Source: Epiperipatus broadwayi (Eukaryota; Onychophora; Udeonychophora; Euonychophora; Peripatidae). From it: a stretch of DNA of 64,000 bases. The stretch is taken from positions 1-64,000 of the forward strand of contig JAQFVV010000064.1 of assembly GCA_028023455.1 (NCBI GenBank). The letters are read 5' to 3'. Numbering within the stretch: the stretch's first letter is position 1; each line of letters begins with the position of its first letter. Below, piece after piece: positions 48,736 through 61,195 of this stretch. The notes below the pieces were generated by a model that worked only from the letters and a program-made list of their open reading frames with translations, did not search any database and was not told where the DNA came from. A program made the position numbers and the translations under genes.

Positions 48736-51700
48736 CTAGAATAAGCTTTCACTTACGATATAACAAGAAAATCACAAATAAAAATTGATTGTCCGAGTTG
48801 ATCCAAATTGCATCACATTATATTCTATATTCAGCCAATCTTCCTCCCTAATTGCAACCAATCCTGCCCTTCTTTAGACTATCTTTGCTATAATCATTAC
48901 AATGTAAATGAAAAATATCTTTCCCACAAATACCATAATCTTTTTCACCATAGAACATTTTTTGAAAATGTCTGCTACTGTTCGTTTGCTTGATATTTTT
49001 AACCCAATGATCATGTGACTTTACAATAACAGATTTTATAACAGCATGTCCAGTGAGCTGAACAGCATACCAATTAAAAGTTATGCTCATACCAAGATAG
49101 TTTTGAAGTTTTAAAAGTCTTACTTAAATAAAATATTTTTATTACTTTGGCAACTAAGTTGCAAGAATTATATCACTTGTTAAAAACAGCAGCCTATTGG
49201 AGTCTACATATAACTTTAGAATCCAAATACATATTTTAACCTAAAATGCTAACAAACTGTTTAAACTAATTAAGATTTATAACCCCAATATAATTACTGA
49301 GGAATGCTTTTTGACATTAGTAGCTGATAAAGGATTTTATTTCTTTAAATGCTTTTATATAACTTAGAAATTATGATCTATCAAATGGACATTTCTCAAA
49401 TTTTGTACACATTATGTATTGATGACAATACTATATGATATTGTAGGTTATTTAGCCATTTGCCCAGTTTAACTATATACACAATAGATAATGGCATGTC
49501 TTTTAAAAATACATTTTCATTGAAATTTCATGACCAATTCACTAAAACTCATTTACAGTTAATCAAGCAACTTCTTATCTAGTAGCTACCAAATCACTTA
49601 TTTTGATGTTTTGGGTGTTATATTGGAGCTGCAATCATTATGGCCCTTCTTCATTATTTTGCAGGCAGTTATCTATAACATTAGATTATCATATGCAGTT
49701 TTTTTTCTTCTAGAAATCATTTTAAAATTATTAGTTTTAATAAAAGATGAAGATGTCAGTATCAGATTATCTTTAGGAAATTAAATTATATAATTTGCAT
49801 ATGAAAAAAGCATACCTGCTCCATTTTGATTTCAATAGAAATGACAATTTCTTATTGGGGTGATTTTGTCTGAAGACAAATTTTCAAATATTAACTGTTC
49901 AAGCATTTGTCTTTTCTTTGTTCTCACTTGCAACATTAAGTTTAAGATTAAACCATTATTATTTATCAGAAAATAATAAATTTGAATTCATTTTATAGAT
50001 ATTTTTGTTTACAAATGAAATAAAATGTGAATGTTCACATTTCATTTCTAAAAATATTAAAAATGAGATTGTAATCAAACAAAAAACCTTGTACATTGTC
50101 ATTACTCGGAGGATTATTTTCATTTTCAAAAATCATTGAAATCTTCATTATATAACATTTGTTTTTAAAATCTAAATGAATAAATGTTTATTTTTCTTAA
50201 ATCTAATGAATTATGCTTTAAAAGTTGAAATTTTAAAAAATGTTTTTGGCAATATTACAATATTTCCACAATTGATGTTACATATTTAATCTAAGTTTGT
50301 ACATAGCTTCTGGATAAATTTGCATTGTCCAAAAATATAATGGTCTGTTTTTTTAAAAAATAAAATATTTCCAATTCAAAATAAATTATTAATAATTTAT
50401 ATTTTGTTTTGTAATAATTATTGTACAAAAATAAACTTCAATTGTAATAAATTCACAAATAATCATGTTTTTGGTTATTCAAACTATTTTCTCCAAACAA
50501 TGTCATATAAATTAGTGATGTCAAAAGATGTCTAATTACAAAAGGACAATCGACACACCAGAGCTAAAGTTCTCTTATTGTGCCAAAGTTTTACTTTTTG
50601 GGCCATCTATGGAATTTTTTTTCAAACTAGAATTTTACATTGAAATATATATAATAAAATGTGTGTATTTAAAAAATAAAGCTTGTGAAAATTCTCAATA
50701 GGTGGCAAATAATTTTTAAAACAAATATAATTGGATGAAGTGTTCCTAGAGTTAAATTTTGAAAAAAAAAAACCTTATAATTTTCAATTGTTTACATATT
50801 TAAATTATTTATGCAATACATTTTGTAAAATACTTATTTTAATCTAAAAACCTGAAAGATTTCAACTAGATTTGAAAATATTTATTTTTAAGAAGACAAA
50901 TCATAAAAGTTACATTATAGCAAAGCAGAAAGTTTTTTACTAGCTAACAAGAATGTTTTTACTAATATTGGTAAAAAATTTCTTTTAAAATTTTAATAAT
51001 AATAAATTTAATTATAAATTTTAAGATTTTTTTTTTAATAATATCTAATCTATTTTTTTTAATTTCATAAATGAAATTCAAATAAGAAATATTTTATTCT
51101 ATAAACATTTTGAAAATACAAAATTACATCCAATATGTAAGATACCATCATTAAGAGCTCCATTTAGTAATTTATTTTCCTATTACATAAGTTCCAAATA
51201 TTAATGTTTAGAATTTCTATCATTTGAAAGCTTATATTTGTAGTAAATAATGTAAAGATTAGCAATATATTAGATAAAAAAAGATTTAATAGTAAAAGTA
51301 CAATCTTCAAATATGAACACAGTTCTCACTCGACTCTTTCAAATTCGAAGGACGGAGTTGGATTTTTAAAGAGTTGAAATATAAAAATAAAGAAATGGAG
51401 AATGAAAACTTAATTTCTCTTGATTGTTTATTTAACAAAACTTTTAATATGTTGTCTTTAAAAAGAGAAAAATCTTGTAAATGACTTTTAATGTATGCCA
51501 ATATCATTTGAAAATATCAAGATGCAGTGATTAATTCTCAGCTTTTAAATTTGAATATGAAAAGTTACCAAAAAGCTGTTGCAAAATATTCATATGTTGA
51601 AAAATAAAAAATAATATATACAAAAAATATTTTATTAAATAAAAGTGTGAAGTGTTCATAAATTAGTTACTTCAATCCCTGATTTTAAAAACAATAAATA

Positions 51701-52052
51701 AATATTTATAAAGTTGTTAAAAATATATATATGTATATTTATTGGGTTTATTAACTCATTTAAAGTGCATTTCTTCCCATCTTATTTGAAACCCCGCAGT
51801 GACAATTTTAGGCATATTTGCCCTTTTGTTATTGAATAATATTATTGTCTATTCATAAAAATTATTGAACAAAATATTTCTTATTTGAATTCTATTTTTA
51901 AAATAGAAATGAACTTTAGTTGAGACATGGTAAAATAATAAAAAAAATGCTTTAGAATTCAAAATTTAGCTTACTATCATAAAAATTGCAAAGAAATCAA
52001 GTCATATATCACACGATCTAATTTTATAAGCTTGTATTACAAATGTTATATA
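48736..52052. other. Intergenic AT-rich stretch, nothing recognised
   Basis: An 80-codon minus frame at 48848-49090 (MSITFNWYAVQLTG..., FYGEKDYGICGKDIF) has a more protein-like composition than its surroundings but no family I recognise. It could be part of a decayed element. The rest is AT-rich without signal. Confidence 0.4.
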
Positions 52053-52234
52053 TGAGCATGCCAATAGCTCTTAACAAGCTTAATTAAACATTAGATATAG
52101 TGCTAGGCTTGTCCTGGTATTTTAAATCTAATGCTGATATATCCTAGTGCCTCACTGATGACAGCTAGAGCTAGAAACCGGTCTGAGAATATGGATATTC
52201 TGAAAAGCTTGTTAAGAGCTATTGGCACACTCAT
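52053..52234. mobile_element. Inverted-repeat element carrying a beta hammerhead
   Basis: Ends 52053-52081 and 52205-52234 are inverted copies (GAGCATGCCAATAGCTC / GAGCTATTGGCACACTC). The inside matches the reverse complement of 61196-61330 over its whole length, so a dispersed family of about 150-bp units exists. Confidence 0.8.
52136..52200 (+). ncRNA. Hammerhead ribozyme motif, beta copy 1
   Basis: CTGATGA is at 52155-52161. Stem II is AGCT-AG-AGCT, GAAA is at 52174-52177, and stem III is the palindrome ACCGGT. GTC gives predicted cleavage between 52183 and 52184. Proximal stem I is CTCA/TGAG. An internal loop (TAGTGC opposite AATAT) precedes the distal stem ATATCC/GGATAT. All core positions are intact and the GTC triplet is the preferred one, so this is one of the best candidates for activity. 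Confidence 0.85.
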
Positions 52235-54350
52235 TATACGAAATATATAATAAAAATTTTACAAAAACTTTTTTTCACTGGTATTTAGGAAAGCAATTCT
52301 TGTTAGCCAATAAAAAGAGCTGCTTCATGTAGTTTATTTTATTTAAAATAAATATTTTACAAATATGTTGCACAAATAAGCTTAAGTGTGTAAATACATT
52401 ACTGAAAATTACAATTTTTGTTTTGGAGATACTAAAAGAAAAAAACACAATCTGAAATATCTGGGGCCAGATAATCTACCAATCAGTGCTACTGTTGGTT
52501 TCTTTGTCTTATCGTATAACCAATCTAACTTTATAGATGACTGTAAAATAGCGGAGAAAAGCTGAAATGATAGAATCATCATCAGTATGTGCTAAATGCT
52601 CCAAAATGTACACACAGTTGCTGACTTTTCTCAAGCACATTAATATATAATTGTATTATGTGTAATATATTATGTACACAATATTATATAAAATGTATTA
52701 TGCACTTAATTATAATCAGGGATTAGTCCACTATACATGTGCTGGGTAAATCTAAACACTTAATGAATACTCTCCTTTCCAAACAGAAGATAAAGCCTTT
52801 TGAAAAAACAGCATAAATCCACTCCATTTTCTTAACCCAAATGTATATTCATAGGCAAATATTAAGCATTGGAAATGAGAGTGTGAAGATATTAAATAAT
52901 CCCTTTCAATTCCTTTTACTATGTTTTCATGAATGATACTTATGACAGTTTTACAATTTATGATACATCATTATTGGATGGAATATTTCCACCCCCCCCA
53001 CATCTCCCTCTCTTTTCTTTAAATATTTTAAACAGATCCCTCCAATTATTCTATCACACTTTACCTAACAAAACAATCTTATCATATTCTCACCAAAACA
53101 TTCTATTGAAAGAAACCCCTACAAGATAGACTGAGATTTTCATTTACATTATATAAAAAATTGATTAACTATTTTAAAAATATACTAACTTATTTTCGAA
53201 ATATTAGATTTTAAATATTTGACGAATTATTTCAACACAACCCCCTTTTTTTGACATATTTCCGATGATAATTTTAATAAAACAATTTATTTAAATTTCT
53301 TCTCAATACCCTGAAATAACTTTTAATCGATATTATAGTTTTCTGAAAATTATTTTCACAACCAAAATAGGATATTAGACACATATGAAGTTATTTAATC
53401 ATATAGCACTACGTTTTAATCTGTAATAAGATCACTCCACTGCACATGTACTGGGTAGATTTAAACATTTAATGATTACTCTCCTTTCCAAGTACAAGAT
53501 AAAGTCTTTTAAAACGATAGAATGAATCCGCTTTATCTTTTTAACCTAAGAATATATATATATGTGTGTAAATCTTAAGCATTTGGAAATGAGAGGTGAA
53601 GATATAAAATAATTACTTTCAATGGAGAAAGTTGCTACTGTGTTAATAGATTGTGTAAGCATAGGAAATTGTGATCATGTGATATTATAGCAGTTTAATT
53701 TTAGATAAAATACTAATTAATTAATTTTTACATTTAGCAATAAACGTCATGTGACTACCACCTCTTATGCTTGTGTATAACTGTTGTGGCAATATATATA
53801 GTGAGTTTTGCCTGTTTTTATATTATAAATCCAAATATTTTATGATCTAAGAACTCAAATGTCACCAATAAACAATTTTAATTTATATCCAATCTTAATA
53901 TATTTCGTTCTGACTGCAAGTGGGGTTATATCTTTTCACATTTTTCACTTTTTAGGAACAGAACAACTTCTATGAATTTTTTTATTTAAATAATCCTCTC
54001 CCTCTTATCAAAAGTTAATATTTTTTAATTATTTTATCTTTATATAACTATTTAAATCTATTCTGAAATAATTGTTGAAGAATAGTAAACAAACGAAATT
54101 ATTCTCCCACATCTATATTAAATTAGATAATGTCATATATCTATTTTATGGTCAGCCATATGGCATTTTACATGAGAGTGGGGAGTTGATTAACACGTGA
54201 AGCTGAATGATAAAAGATAGCATTGAAATTCTTTTAGAATATAAAACAAAAAATAATATTTTACATTTTTAAAAAAAATAACAATTAAGAAATTAGTTTT
54301 ATTATTAAAATATAAAGAACATACAAATTTTTGTTAGTCTTATTTAATCT
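52235..54350. other. Intergenic with a diverged direct duplication
   Basis: 52714-52916 and 53424-53625 are similar direct copies (CACTCCACTGCACATGTACTG-like start, ATTACTCTCCTTTCC, ATTTGGAAATGAGAG). 53642-53785 has an imperfect inverted repeat (TTGTGTAAGCATAGG / CCTCTTATGCTTGTGTA), perhaps a decayed MITE. The frame 52929-53129 is unsupported. Confidence 0.5.
52714..52916. repeat. Diverged direct repeat, first copy (partner 53424-53625)
   Basis: About 200 bp shared with 53424-53625 at a 710-bp spacing, with many substitutions and small indels. It is either an old segmental duplication or the two ends of an unknown element. Confidence 0.65.
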
Positions 54351-54471
54351 TTAGACTAGAGATTATCTAATATTGAATAATAATAAAAACAGTTTCTACC
54401 TTGCATGGAAGTGGTGTAATGAAATTTAGACTACAGAAATATTATTCTTTATTAGATAATCTCTAGTCTAA
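54351..54471. repeat. Small MITE-like inverted repeat
   Basis: The arms TTAGACTAGAGATTATCTAA (54351) and TTAGATAATCTCTAGTCTAA (ending 54471) are near-perfect inverted copies around about 60 bp. The centre resembles 57965-58025. Confidence 0.82.
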
Positions 54472-54737
54472 TGAATGACTAATAAAATTATTAATATACT
54501 TTCATCAAATGATGTTAGGGCAGCATGTTTGACACTTTTTCCCAGTGATGAACGTTTATTCATAAAAAAAAAAAAAAAGGTACAAATACAGTTAAATAAG
54601 AGGTTTACAAAGAATAGTAAAAATGAAATTCAGGAGCAACATGGTGAAAGGGGAAGGATACATACGAAAAGGGAAAGGGAATGAGGAAAGAGTGTGTATT
54701 AACCATTAAAGACAAATGAATGTTACAATTACAAATT

Positions 54738-55799
54738 ATTTGTAAAGTCTAGAGTTTAAATATGAGTAGTATTTTAGGAGTACAATATTGAGAAATCCAA
54801 TTTGCGATGGATAAGTTGAGAATAGGAAAACACTTGGAGATAACAACTTTGGAAATAATAAATTTAAATAGGGTGAATCACTTGCAATTAAAATCATTAG
54901 GCCAAACTGCAGTTTACTTTGCAAAGATACTTGGATAAAATCGTTTATAACAATAATGCTAAAACCGCTATGAATAGCGTTTTTTCCCTTCTTGTGAATG
55001 AGAAAATCAACGTTGGCAACAGTCCTTACAGCACCCTCATCTTCATCCTCTCCCTCAAAAGAACCAGGATTTAGGTCTCTGGACCCCCTCAAAAGAATCA
55101 GGATGTAGATCTCTGGGTCCCCCCCCCAACAACCATACTCTCTCATTCAATCAACAAAATTGATTGTAATGAAAATTTTAATATTTGTAAAGTCTAGAAA
55201 TCAAATATGAATAATGTTTTAGGAGTACAATATTGGGATATCCAATTTGCGGTAGATAAGTTGAGAAATAGGAAAATACTTGGAGATAACATAAAATATG
55301 AACGAAATCAATCTACTGTTCAGTTCTTCCAAATGGCCTTGAATATCTTCACAAGAGAGCAATCCCGAATACTTTGAAAAAATTATGGGAAAACTATGGA
55401 GAACAAGGAAAAAATATCCAAGCTTCAAAATGTCTCTGCTGAAAACCATTCTAATCCATCATGAAAATCACATGAACAGTAAAAGGCCAGCCCTATCAAT
55501 AACAACATTGGAAGTAATAAAATTAAATAAGGTGAATTACTTGCAATTAGAATCATGGGACTAAACTGCAACTTATTTTGCAATAATAAATGGATGAAAT
55601 CATTCATGATGATAATGTTAATGAATCACCATAAATAACGTTATTTTTCTATCTTGGGAATGACAAAAACTAACGTTGGTAACAATCACCACAGCACCCT
55701 CATCCCAGCCCCCTCCCTCAAAAGAACTAGGATTTAGGTCTCTGGATGTCCTACCAACGACCGGACTCTCTCATTCATTCAACAAAATTAAGTGAAATG
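54738..55799. repeat. Tandem duplication (unit about 444 bp) with an insertion in copy 2
   Basis: Copy 1 (54738-55181) and copy 2 (55182-55799) align throughout: GTAAAGTCTAGA, AGGAGTACAATATTG, CAGCACCCTCATC, GGATTTAGGTCTCTGGA. Copy 2 has 213 extra bases (55291-55503) bounded by ATAAC on both sides, a likely 5-bp target duplication. The minus frames here are not supported as genes. Confidence 0.85.
55291..55503. mobile_element. 213-bp insertion with 5-bp direct repeat
   Basis: Absent from the tandem partner copy, which gives the empty site; ATAAC occurs at 55286-55290 and 55499-55503. No inverted termini or gene are recognised. The element type is unknown. Confidence 0.6.
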
Positions 55800-57488
55800 A
55801 AAATTTTGGTAAAAGCCTGAAATCCGGGCAAAGCCGCTTGGAGCGTTGATGCTAGACAAAATCAATGAAATATAACGTTACTGGGCAGCTGCAACTTTTT
55901 TCTTTTTTTATACAACTTGTTTCTAATATTGATTAAACGAATAATTTTTATTTCATTTAGAACATGTTTTCTTATTATTAAACAAATTTTGATATTAATT
56001 TTCGTTACTTTTTGTGTTTTTTTTGTTGGAACCTGATATTTTTTCAACAAATTTTGCTAATTGTATTTTTTTTCTTTTTATCATTTGAAAACTTGGGACC
56101 GTTTCACGACGTCAAAAAAATTTGTTTGAATCCCACTGCTGAAAAAATAGAATACAATTATTTGTGACTTGTTTAGGACTTAATTCTACCTTTCTTTTAT
56201 TTTTTTGTCTTGACTAAATGGTTTTTCTTATTATTATTAATTTTACTTTTTTTTAAACACAACTTGTTATCACTTTGATTTAGATTATGTTTGAATTAGC
56301 CTTTTTTTTGGCTACTACAAGAGCTTTTTGAGTGGGGGAGGGGGGAATTCATACTGTTTATTATTAACAAAAAGGCAATAAAAATAGTCAATTATTTTAA
56401 CAGCGCTGAAAAAAGAGAATGAACTTTGGGACTTGTTTCGAATTTTGATTTCTTTTTGGTTGACGTAATTGTTTTTCTTAATATTAAATCCAAATTTACT
56501 TTTGTGTTTTTGCCGATTCAAAAATTGTTTTCCATCACCCACCCCCACCCACACTCAGAAAAAGAATTGTAACCAAAAAGTCAAGAATTTAACCTTTTTT
56601 TTCTTTTTTTGAAACAACTTTTTCTCACTTTTTACTTTGATTTCTATTTCATTCGAATTACCTTTTTTTTTTTTTTTAGCCTTCTACAATAAAATGCTTG
56701 TGGGGGTGGGGGGGGGATATTTCGTAATTTGTTATTCTTAACAAAAAGTCAACCAAAGTTGTCATTTATTTTAACCCCAGTGCAAAAAATTGAATCCAAA
56801 TACTTGTCAGTTTCGAATGAAATAAAAAAAAAAAGGACACAAACTTTGGACTTTTAAAAATTATTTATTCGATTTTATTGCTGTAATAAAAAGTGGACAT
56901 TACATGTGCCTGACAAAAAAAAAAAAACACAATCTCACACACTTTCTGTACTCGGCAATTTATCTGAAGAAAAGTTTTAAAATTGCACGTTCGTCTCAGA
57001 TCTTTTAGTGGTCTCGAATATTTTCCCCACCATGCTGAAACGTGACTTAGTGCATGAGCTTTGTTGAAGCCTGTTCGAACATACACTTTGCCAATTTTTT
57101 TACATATTAACCTTTTTTTCGGGAAGGGTGGGAACCATATGAAAATTCTTAATAATTAACAACATTTTTTTAAAATCGAAATGACATTACTCTATTACGG
57201 AGATTTGAAAAAGTCATACCGCCTTGAAATTTAAACACCCTCAAGCGATACGGTAATCAGCTATGAAAAGAACGAATACACCTAAATAGCTTCGAATCAC
57301 AAAACAGGCCGTAATATTTTTGTGCAATGTCATGTAAAGCGGCCTTAGCTCAATGGGTTAATACAATACGTAAATGTTGTATTAGCCTGTAAGGCCGCAG
57401 CCGCCGAAATGGCATTTTTATGTGTTTTGACATGCAAACAATGCCCCAAGCGGCCGTGCCTGGATTTCAGGCTTTTACCAAAATTTTT
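55800..57488. mobile_element. Non-autonomous TIR transposon, about 1.7 kb
   Basis: The ends 55800-55843 and 57444-57488 are inverted copies starting AAAATTTTGGTAAAAGCCTG and including GCCGCTTGG. The interior is made of diverged, T-rich, roughly 350-bp repeats (long T run, ...CTACAA..., GGGGGAGGGGG, AACAAAAAG), starting near 55900, 56290 and 56650. No transposase is visible. A strong hairpin lies near the right end. The superfamily is not assigned. Confidence 0.75.
57339..57398. other. Strong hairpin inside the TIR transposon
   Basis: GCGGCCTTA pairs with TAAGGCCGC, and GGTTAATACAATAC with GTTGTATTAGCC, around a 6-base loop. It is notable in otherwise AT-rich DNA. It resembles a tRNA A box at its start but has no B box. 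Confidence 0.65.
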
Positions 57489-57840
57489 ATTAAAAGGTAA
57501 AATCTCTGTAGAAATCTTTTGTAATTTCAGTGGCTGCCATATATTTACATAGCATTCTTATAAAAGTTGAAATTATTCTTACTTGTGATTACATTGTTGA
57601 TATAGCTTGTATATGAAAAGAGAGCTAAGAAACTCCCCTTTTTAATAGGGATAGCTTTAGAGAAATTTAATTCCCTAAACTAGGAAAAAGGGAACGAAAC
57701 AGGGAGCCAGAAACAGTGTTAACTGGAGTCCATGGCTCCCTCTAGTGGAATCATTGCTTGACATTTATCAATAAAACTGTAGTAATCTGCTATCTATATA
57801 TAAAAATATTGAACAATGATAAGCATATGCGTAGGAGATT

Positions 57841-57898
57841 GTAACCTGGGCCAACTGATGAGTGCTGGTTCAGCATGAAATGCTCATCTTGGAGATCA
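57841..57898 (+). ncRNA. Hammerhead ribozyme motif, alpha copy 3
   Basis: CTGATGA is at 57855-57861. Stem II is GTGCT/AGCAT with a GGTTC loop, and GAAA is at 57877-57880. Stem III is ATG/CAT with a CT loop, then C; predicted cleavage is between 57888 and 57889. Proximal stem I is CCAA/TTGG; the distal stem I is weak (GTAACC with GATCAT). No flanking arms are obvious. Confidence 0.72.
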
Positions 57899-59110
57899 TA
57901 GAACGTTTACACAAATGTTTATGATACATCCCTCCACAAGGTGTTAAAGGTGGTTATAAACCAGTCCCTATTTTGCATGAGTGTGGGTGTAGTGAAAATT
58001 ACATTACAGAAATATTCATTAATGAAAGATTTTTTTTTTTTTTAAAGTTAATATTTTGTAATGTAGAATAAAATAATATTGCTAATTTTCGTTATCAGAA
58101 ACTAAAAGTTTTAGAAAAAAAAAAAACATTTACAATTATAAGTAAAAGCATTCGTAAAGGAATGCAAGTTTAAATGCCACATTACTTTGAAAACAACATA
58201 ATAGAACTAAATAAGGTAGATCAATTAAAAAATAGAACTTAAAAGAAAAAGATAAAGTTTAATTTAAAAAAAAATCAAAAAGGACTACAATTTTTTTTCC
58301 CCTTAATTTTAAGATTGTTTTTTTTCTTGATGACAATAGAATGAAAAAGTAAATCATAATTAGGTAGCTTTTATTATAAGATAAAAATTTAACTAAGTAG
58401 ATAATTATTATATATAAAATATTTGTGTTTTATTACACGTATTTTTTATCTGTCAAAGCATTGGCCGGGAAATGAACCCGCAAACCCGGCCACCAACGCT
58501 TGACAATTAAACGTAATTAATGTATCCAAAGCTTGAAAAACAAATAATGGTACAGAATATATATGTGTGAGTTTCTTTTAGAATCTCTCTTAGCTCTCTG
58601 CTTTAACTCTGGCCTTTTCACACGTGCTTGTGAAACATAAACTAAAAAAAATAATAGGGTTGGTTATTTAAATTTAATTAACTAAGCATTAACAATATCT
58701 AACTTTTAATGAGCAAATGTCATACGCTGTAAGATAGCAGAGGTACTTTTTGGTCGAACAGTGTTTTTTTTTTTTTGGTTATTTGTAGATAATCCTCATA
58801 TCCAAAAGTAATCTCATTACACAACAATTGTAAATTCTATCTGTTGTTTGAACTCAACATCTGAAAAATGTATTTATAATTTTAATAATAAGTGTCTTAT
58901 TAAGAATTAAAATAAAATCTATTCACAATTAAGACTTTGAGAAGTTCAATTTTTCGTAACATTTATACAATATTATTAAATTATTTAAATGTGATCACTG
59001 TTAAAATATAGCCTTTTATATTTTTATTGACTAATTTAAATTATAAATATATTAAATAACTTCAATACATATTCTTTTAAATTCATATAAATAAAGATAC
59101 AATTAAAAGA
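57899..59110. other. AT-rich; one GC-rich hairpin
   Basis: 58452-58504 is a strong imperfect hairpin (GTCAAAGCATTGGCCGGG paired with CCCGGCCACCAACGCTTGAC) with a B-box-like GGTTCATTTCC on the minus strand in its loop. It may be the remnant of a tRNA-derived repeat. The remainder is featureless. Confidence 0.5.
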
Positions 59111-59111
59111 C

Positions 59112-59172
59112 AAATGCCTCCCAAATGATATTTTGTGCTCAACCAGCACTCATCAATTGTGCCAAGTCACTA
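59112..59172 (-). ncRNA. Decayed alpha hammerhead motif
   Basis: On the minus strand the core reads TTGATGA instead of CTGATGA and AAAA instead of GAAA, while stem II GTGCT/AGCAC is kept. Two essential positions are changed, so no activity is expected. It lies about 400 bp from alpha copy 4 in the same orientation, with similar flanks (AAATAAAGATACAA...GACAAATG), so it belongs to a tandem pair. Confidence 0.6.
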
Positions 59173-59510
59173 TCTCTCATGTACTATATGAAAAATATTT
59201 ATCTATATTAAATAATTACATTTTGACTTACAAGTGTCAAACTAATTCAACCCACATCTTTGGCGGTATTCACTTTAGAAAAATACAGTAATGATTATTA
59301 TTAATCATTTGCTAAACTAGAGATTGTCTCTAGCACAGATATAAACTTTAAAACTCAATTAAAGATTAATAGATCTGATATTTTTTAATTAAGCACACAC
59401 ACACATGGAGTTATTCAAATTTCTCTTTACCACGTCTAATATATTAAATAATCTCAATATTACTACACATTCTTTCAAATTTATATAAATAAAGATACAA
59501 TAAAAGACAA

Positions 59511-59568
59511 ATGATCCCCAAGATGCATTTCGTGCTGAACCAGCACTCATCAGTTGACCCAGGTCACC
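59511..59568 (-). ncRNA. Hammerhead ribozyme motif, alpha copy 4
   Basis: Minus strand: CTGATGA, a perfect stem II GTGCT/AGCAC with a GGTTC loop, GAAA, palindromic stem III ATGCAT, then C, with predicted cleavage between 59522 and 59521. Proximal stem I pairs TCAA with TTGG (one wobble). Distal GGTGACC pairs with GATCATT with one mismatch. The stem II closing G-C pair makes this the best-formed alpha core. Confidence 0.78.
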
Positions 59569-60315
59569 ATATATCATATATATCTAATTTATGTTACTTA
59601 TGCGTTATATTTTATATGAATCAGTATTTTAGAGATTACTTCATTTATCATAAAAAAAAAATTAAAAAGAAAATTAAGCAACAAATTGAAGCGAAAACTG
59701 ATGATAATAATAATTAAATTGACAAATTATTTTTATTATAAATAAATAATAATAAGGAAGTAAAATAAATAAAATTATTTTTTTGTACAAGCAGCCCTTA
59801 AATATATAAAGTCGTTAAATTTTTGTTGAATTGCGAAAGGATATGCTGCGCGGTTAGTGACATCTCGTGATGAAAAATGAAATAATAAAATAGCTATAAA
59901 TGTCAGGTAATGCGATACTTCGCAACTGCCAGTCCCTAATAAAATAAATTTCTGTTCTCTTATCATTAAATATATCCTCACTTTACTTGAAAAACAAGTA
60001 ATAAACTTTAATTTTCATAATTATTAAAAAAAAATTAGTAGGTTATAAGGTTAAAGTAGTTTAAGAATAAGAATATATGTATATTCAGTATATAGATATT
60101 ATTACATTTTTATTTACAACTGTCAAACTCACTCCACTCACAACTTTGACACCATCCAGCTCAGATAAATACAATATATAAATATTACATGTGGAAAAAT
60201 AGAAATGTAATTGAATTACTTATTCCATATGTTAAGTTTTAATTAATAGCAGATATAATAATTTTAAACATCTGGGTAGGAATGACATAATAATCTGTCA
60301 CTTAATAAATGATTG
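59569..60315. other. AT-rich, nothing recognised
   Basis: No supported feature. The frames 59511-59717 and 59775-59981 are accidental; the first runs antisense through the hammerhead. Confidence 0.5.
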
Positions 60316-60500
60316 TATTTATATATTGGACTATTTTCGTCATCTAATAAAAGTATTGAATGTCTTTAGAAAAAAATAACTTTATTTAAATATTCCAAAT
60401 AGATTCAACTGTTGGTAATAGCACACACATCAGTATATGCACAATTTTTTGAGAGATATTTTTCTCCCCTCTTCTTCAGGTGTTGCTAGCCTGATGAGTG

Positions 60501-60595
60501 ACAGTATTAGCATGGGAATCGAACCTTGACCTTTAGATTCTTGAGCATTGAACTTTAACCGTAATATTCTAACCAACTGAGCCATCCTGCCAGTG
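60501..60595 (-). repeat. tRNA-like unit 1 (A and B boxes)
   Basis: On the minus strand TGGCTCAGTTGG (A box) is followed 59 bases later by GGTTCGATTCC (B box), both matching the polymerase III consensus. The arms do not form a standard cloverleaf, so this is a tRNA-derived repeat and not a tRNA gene. Confidence 0.68.
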
Positions 60596-60690
60596 ACAAT
60601 ACCAACATGGGAATCGAACCTGGATCCTTAGATTCTTGAATATTAAATTTTTAAAGTAACTTCCTAACCAAGTGAGCCATTCTGACAGCA
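60596..60690 (-). repeat. tRNA-like unit 2 (A and B boxes)
   Basis: A second copy of the same unit in tandem: TGGCTCACTTGG then GGTTCGATTCC on the minus strand. A partial third copy (CAGGTTCGATTCC) lies on the plus strand at about 60728-60741. Confidence 0.66.
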
Positions 60691-61195
60691 TTACCTAAGA
60701 AATTCAATATTCGAGAATTCAAGAATCCAGGTTCGATTCCATGCTAGCTCTGATACTGATCAGGCTAGCAACACCTGCAAGAAGAGGGGAGAAAAAGAAC
60801 TCTTCAAATGTTGTGCATATACTAATCTGTTAGATGTGCTCTTATTAATAGTTGAATGTATTTGGAATAATTAAATAAAGTTAAATTTTCTAAAGACATT
60901 CAATAACCTATATTAGATGATGAAAATAATCCAATATATAATTTATATACCATTATCACAATCCTTCAGAAAAGCACTAATAAACAATTATTTGTAATCA
61001 TAGTGAATGCAGAAATATTGATATTTATAAATCAAAATATAATAAATTGATATTAAATAAAATAAATAAGTGAATGGCAGGTAAAAACAGTGATGTAGAT
61101 TTAGTAAATAATTCAGGTGTTTTTGTCTTATTAAAAAGCAGATAAGTTAATCTGTAACCGAATTTAAAGTTTATATGTTATATATAGAGCTCGCA

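Larger units (their letters stand above)
60316..60950. mobile_element. Long palindromic element with tandem tRNA-like units
   Basis: Arms of about 180 bp (60316-60497 and 60764-60946) are inverted copies, meeting at CTCCCCTCTTC...GGTGTTGCTAGCCTGAT. The centre holds two tandem tRNA-like units on the minus strand and part of a third on the plus strand. Polymerase III could in principle transcribe it. I know no named family with this structure. Confidence 0.8.

Noticed and set aside
57339-57398. tRNA gene
   Set aside because: It begins like a tRNA A box but folds as a single hairpin and has no B box or cloverleaf.
60491-60525. CTGATGA near the tRNA-like repeats
   Set aside because: It is followed by GGGAA instead of GAAA at the right distance and no stem I pairs; it is part of the inverted arm.
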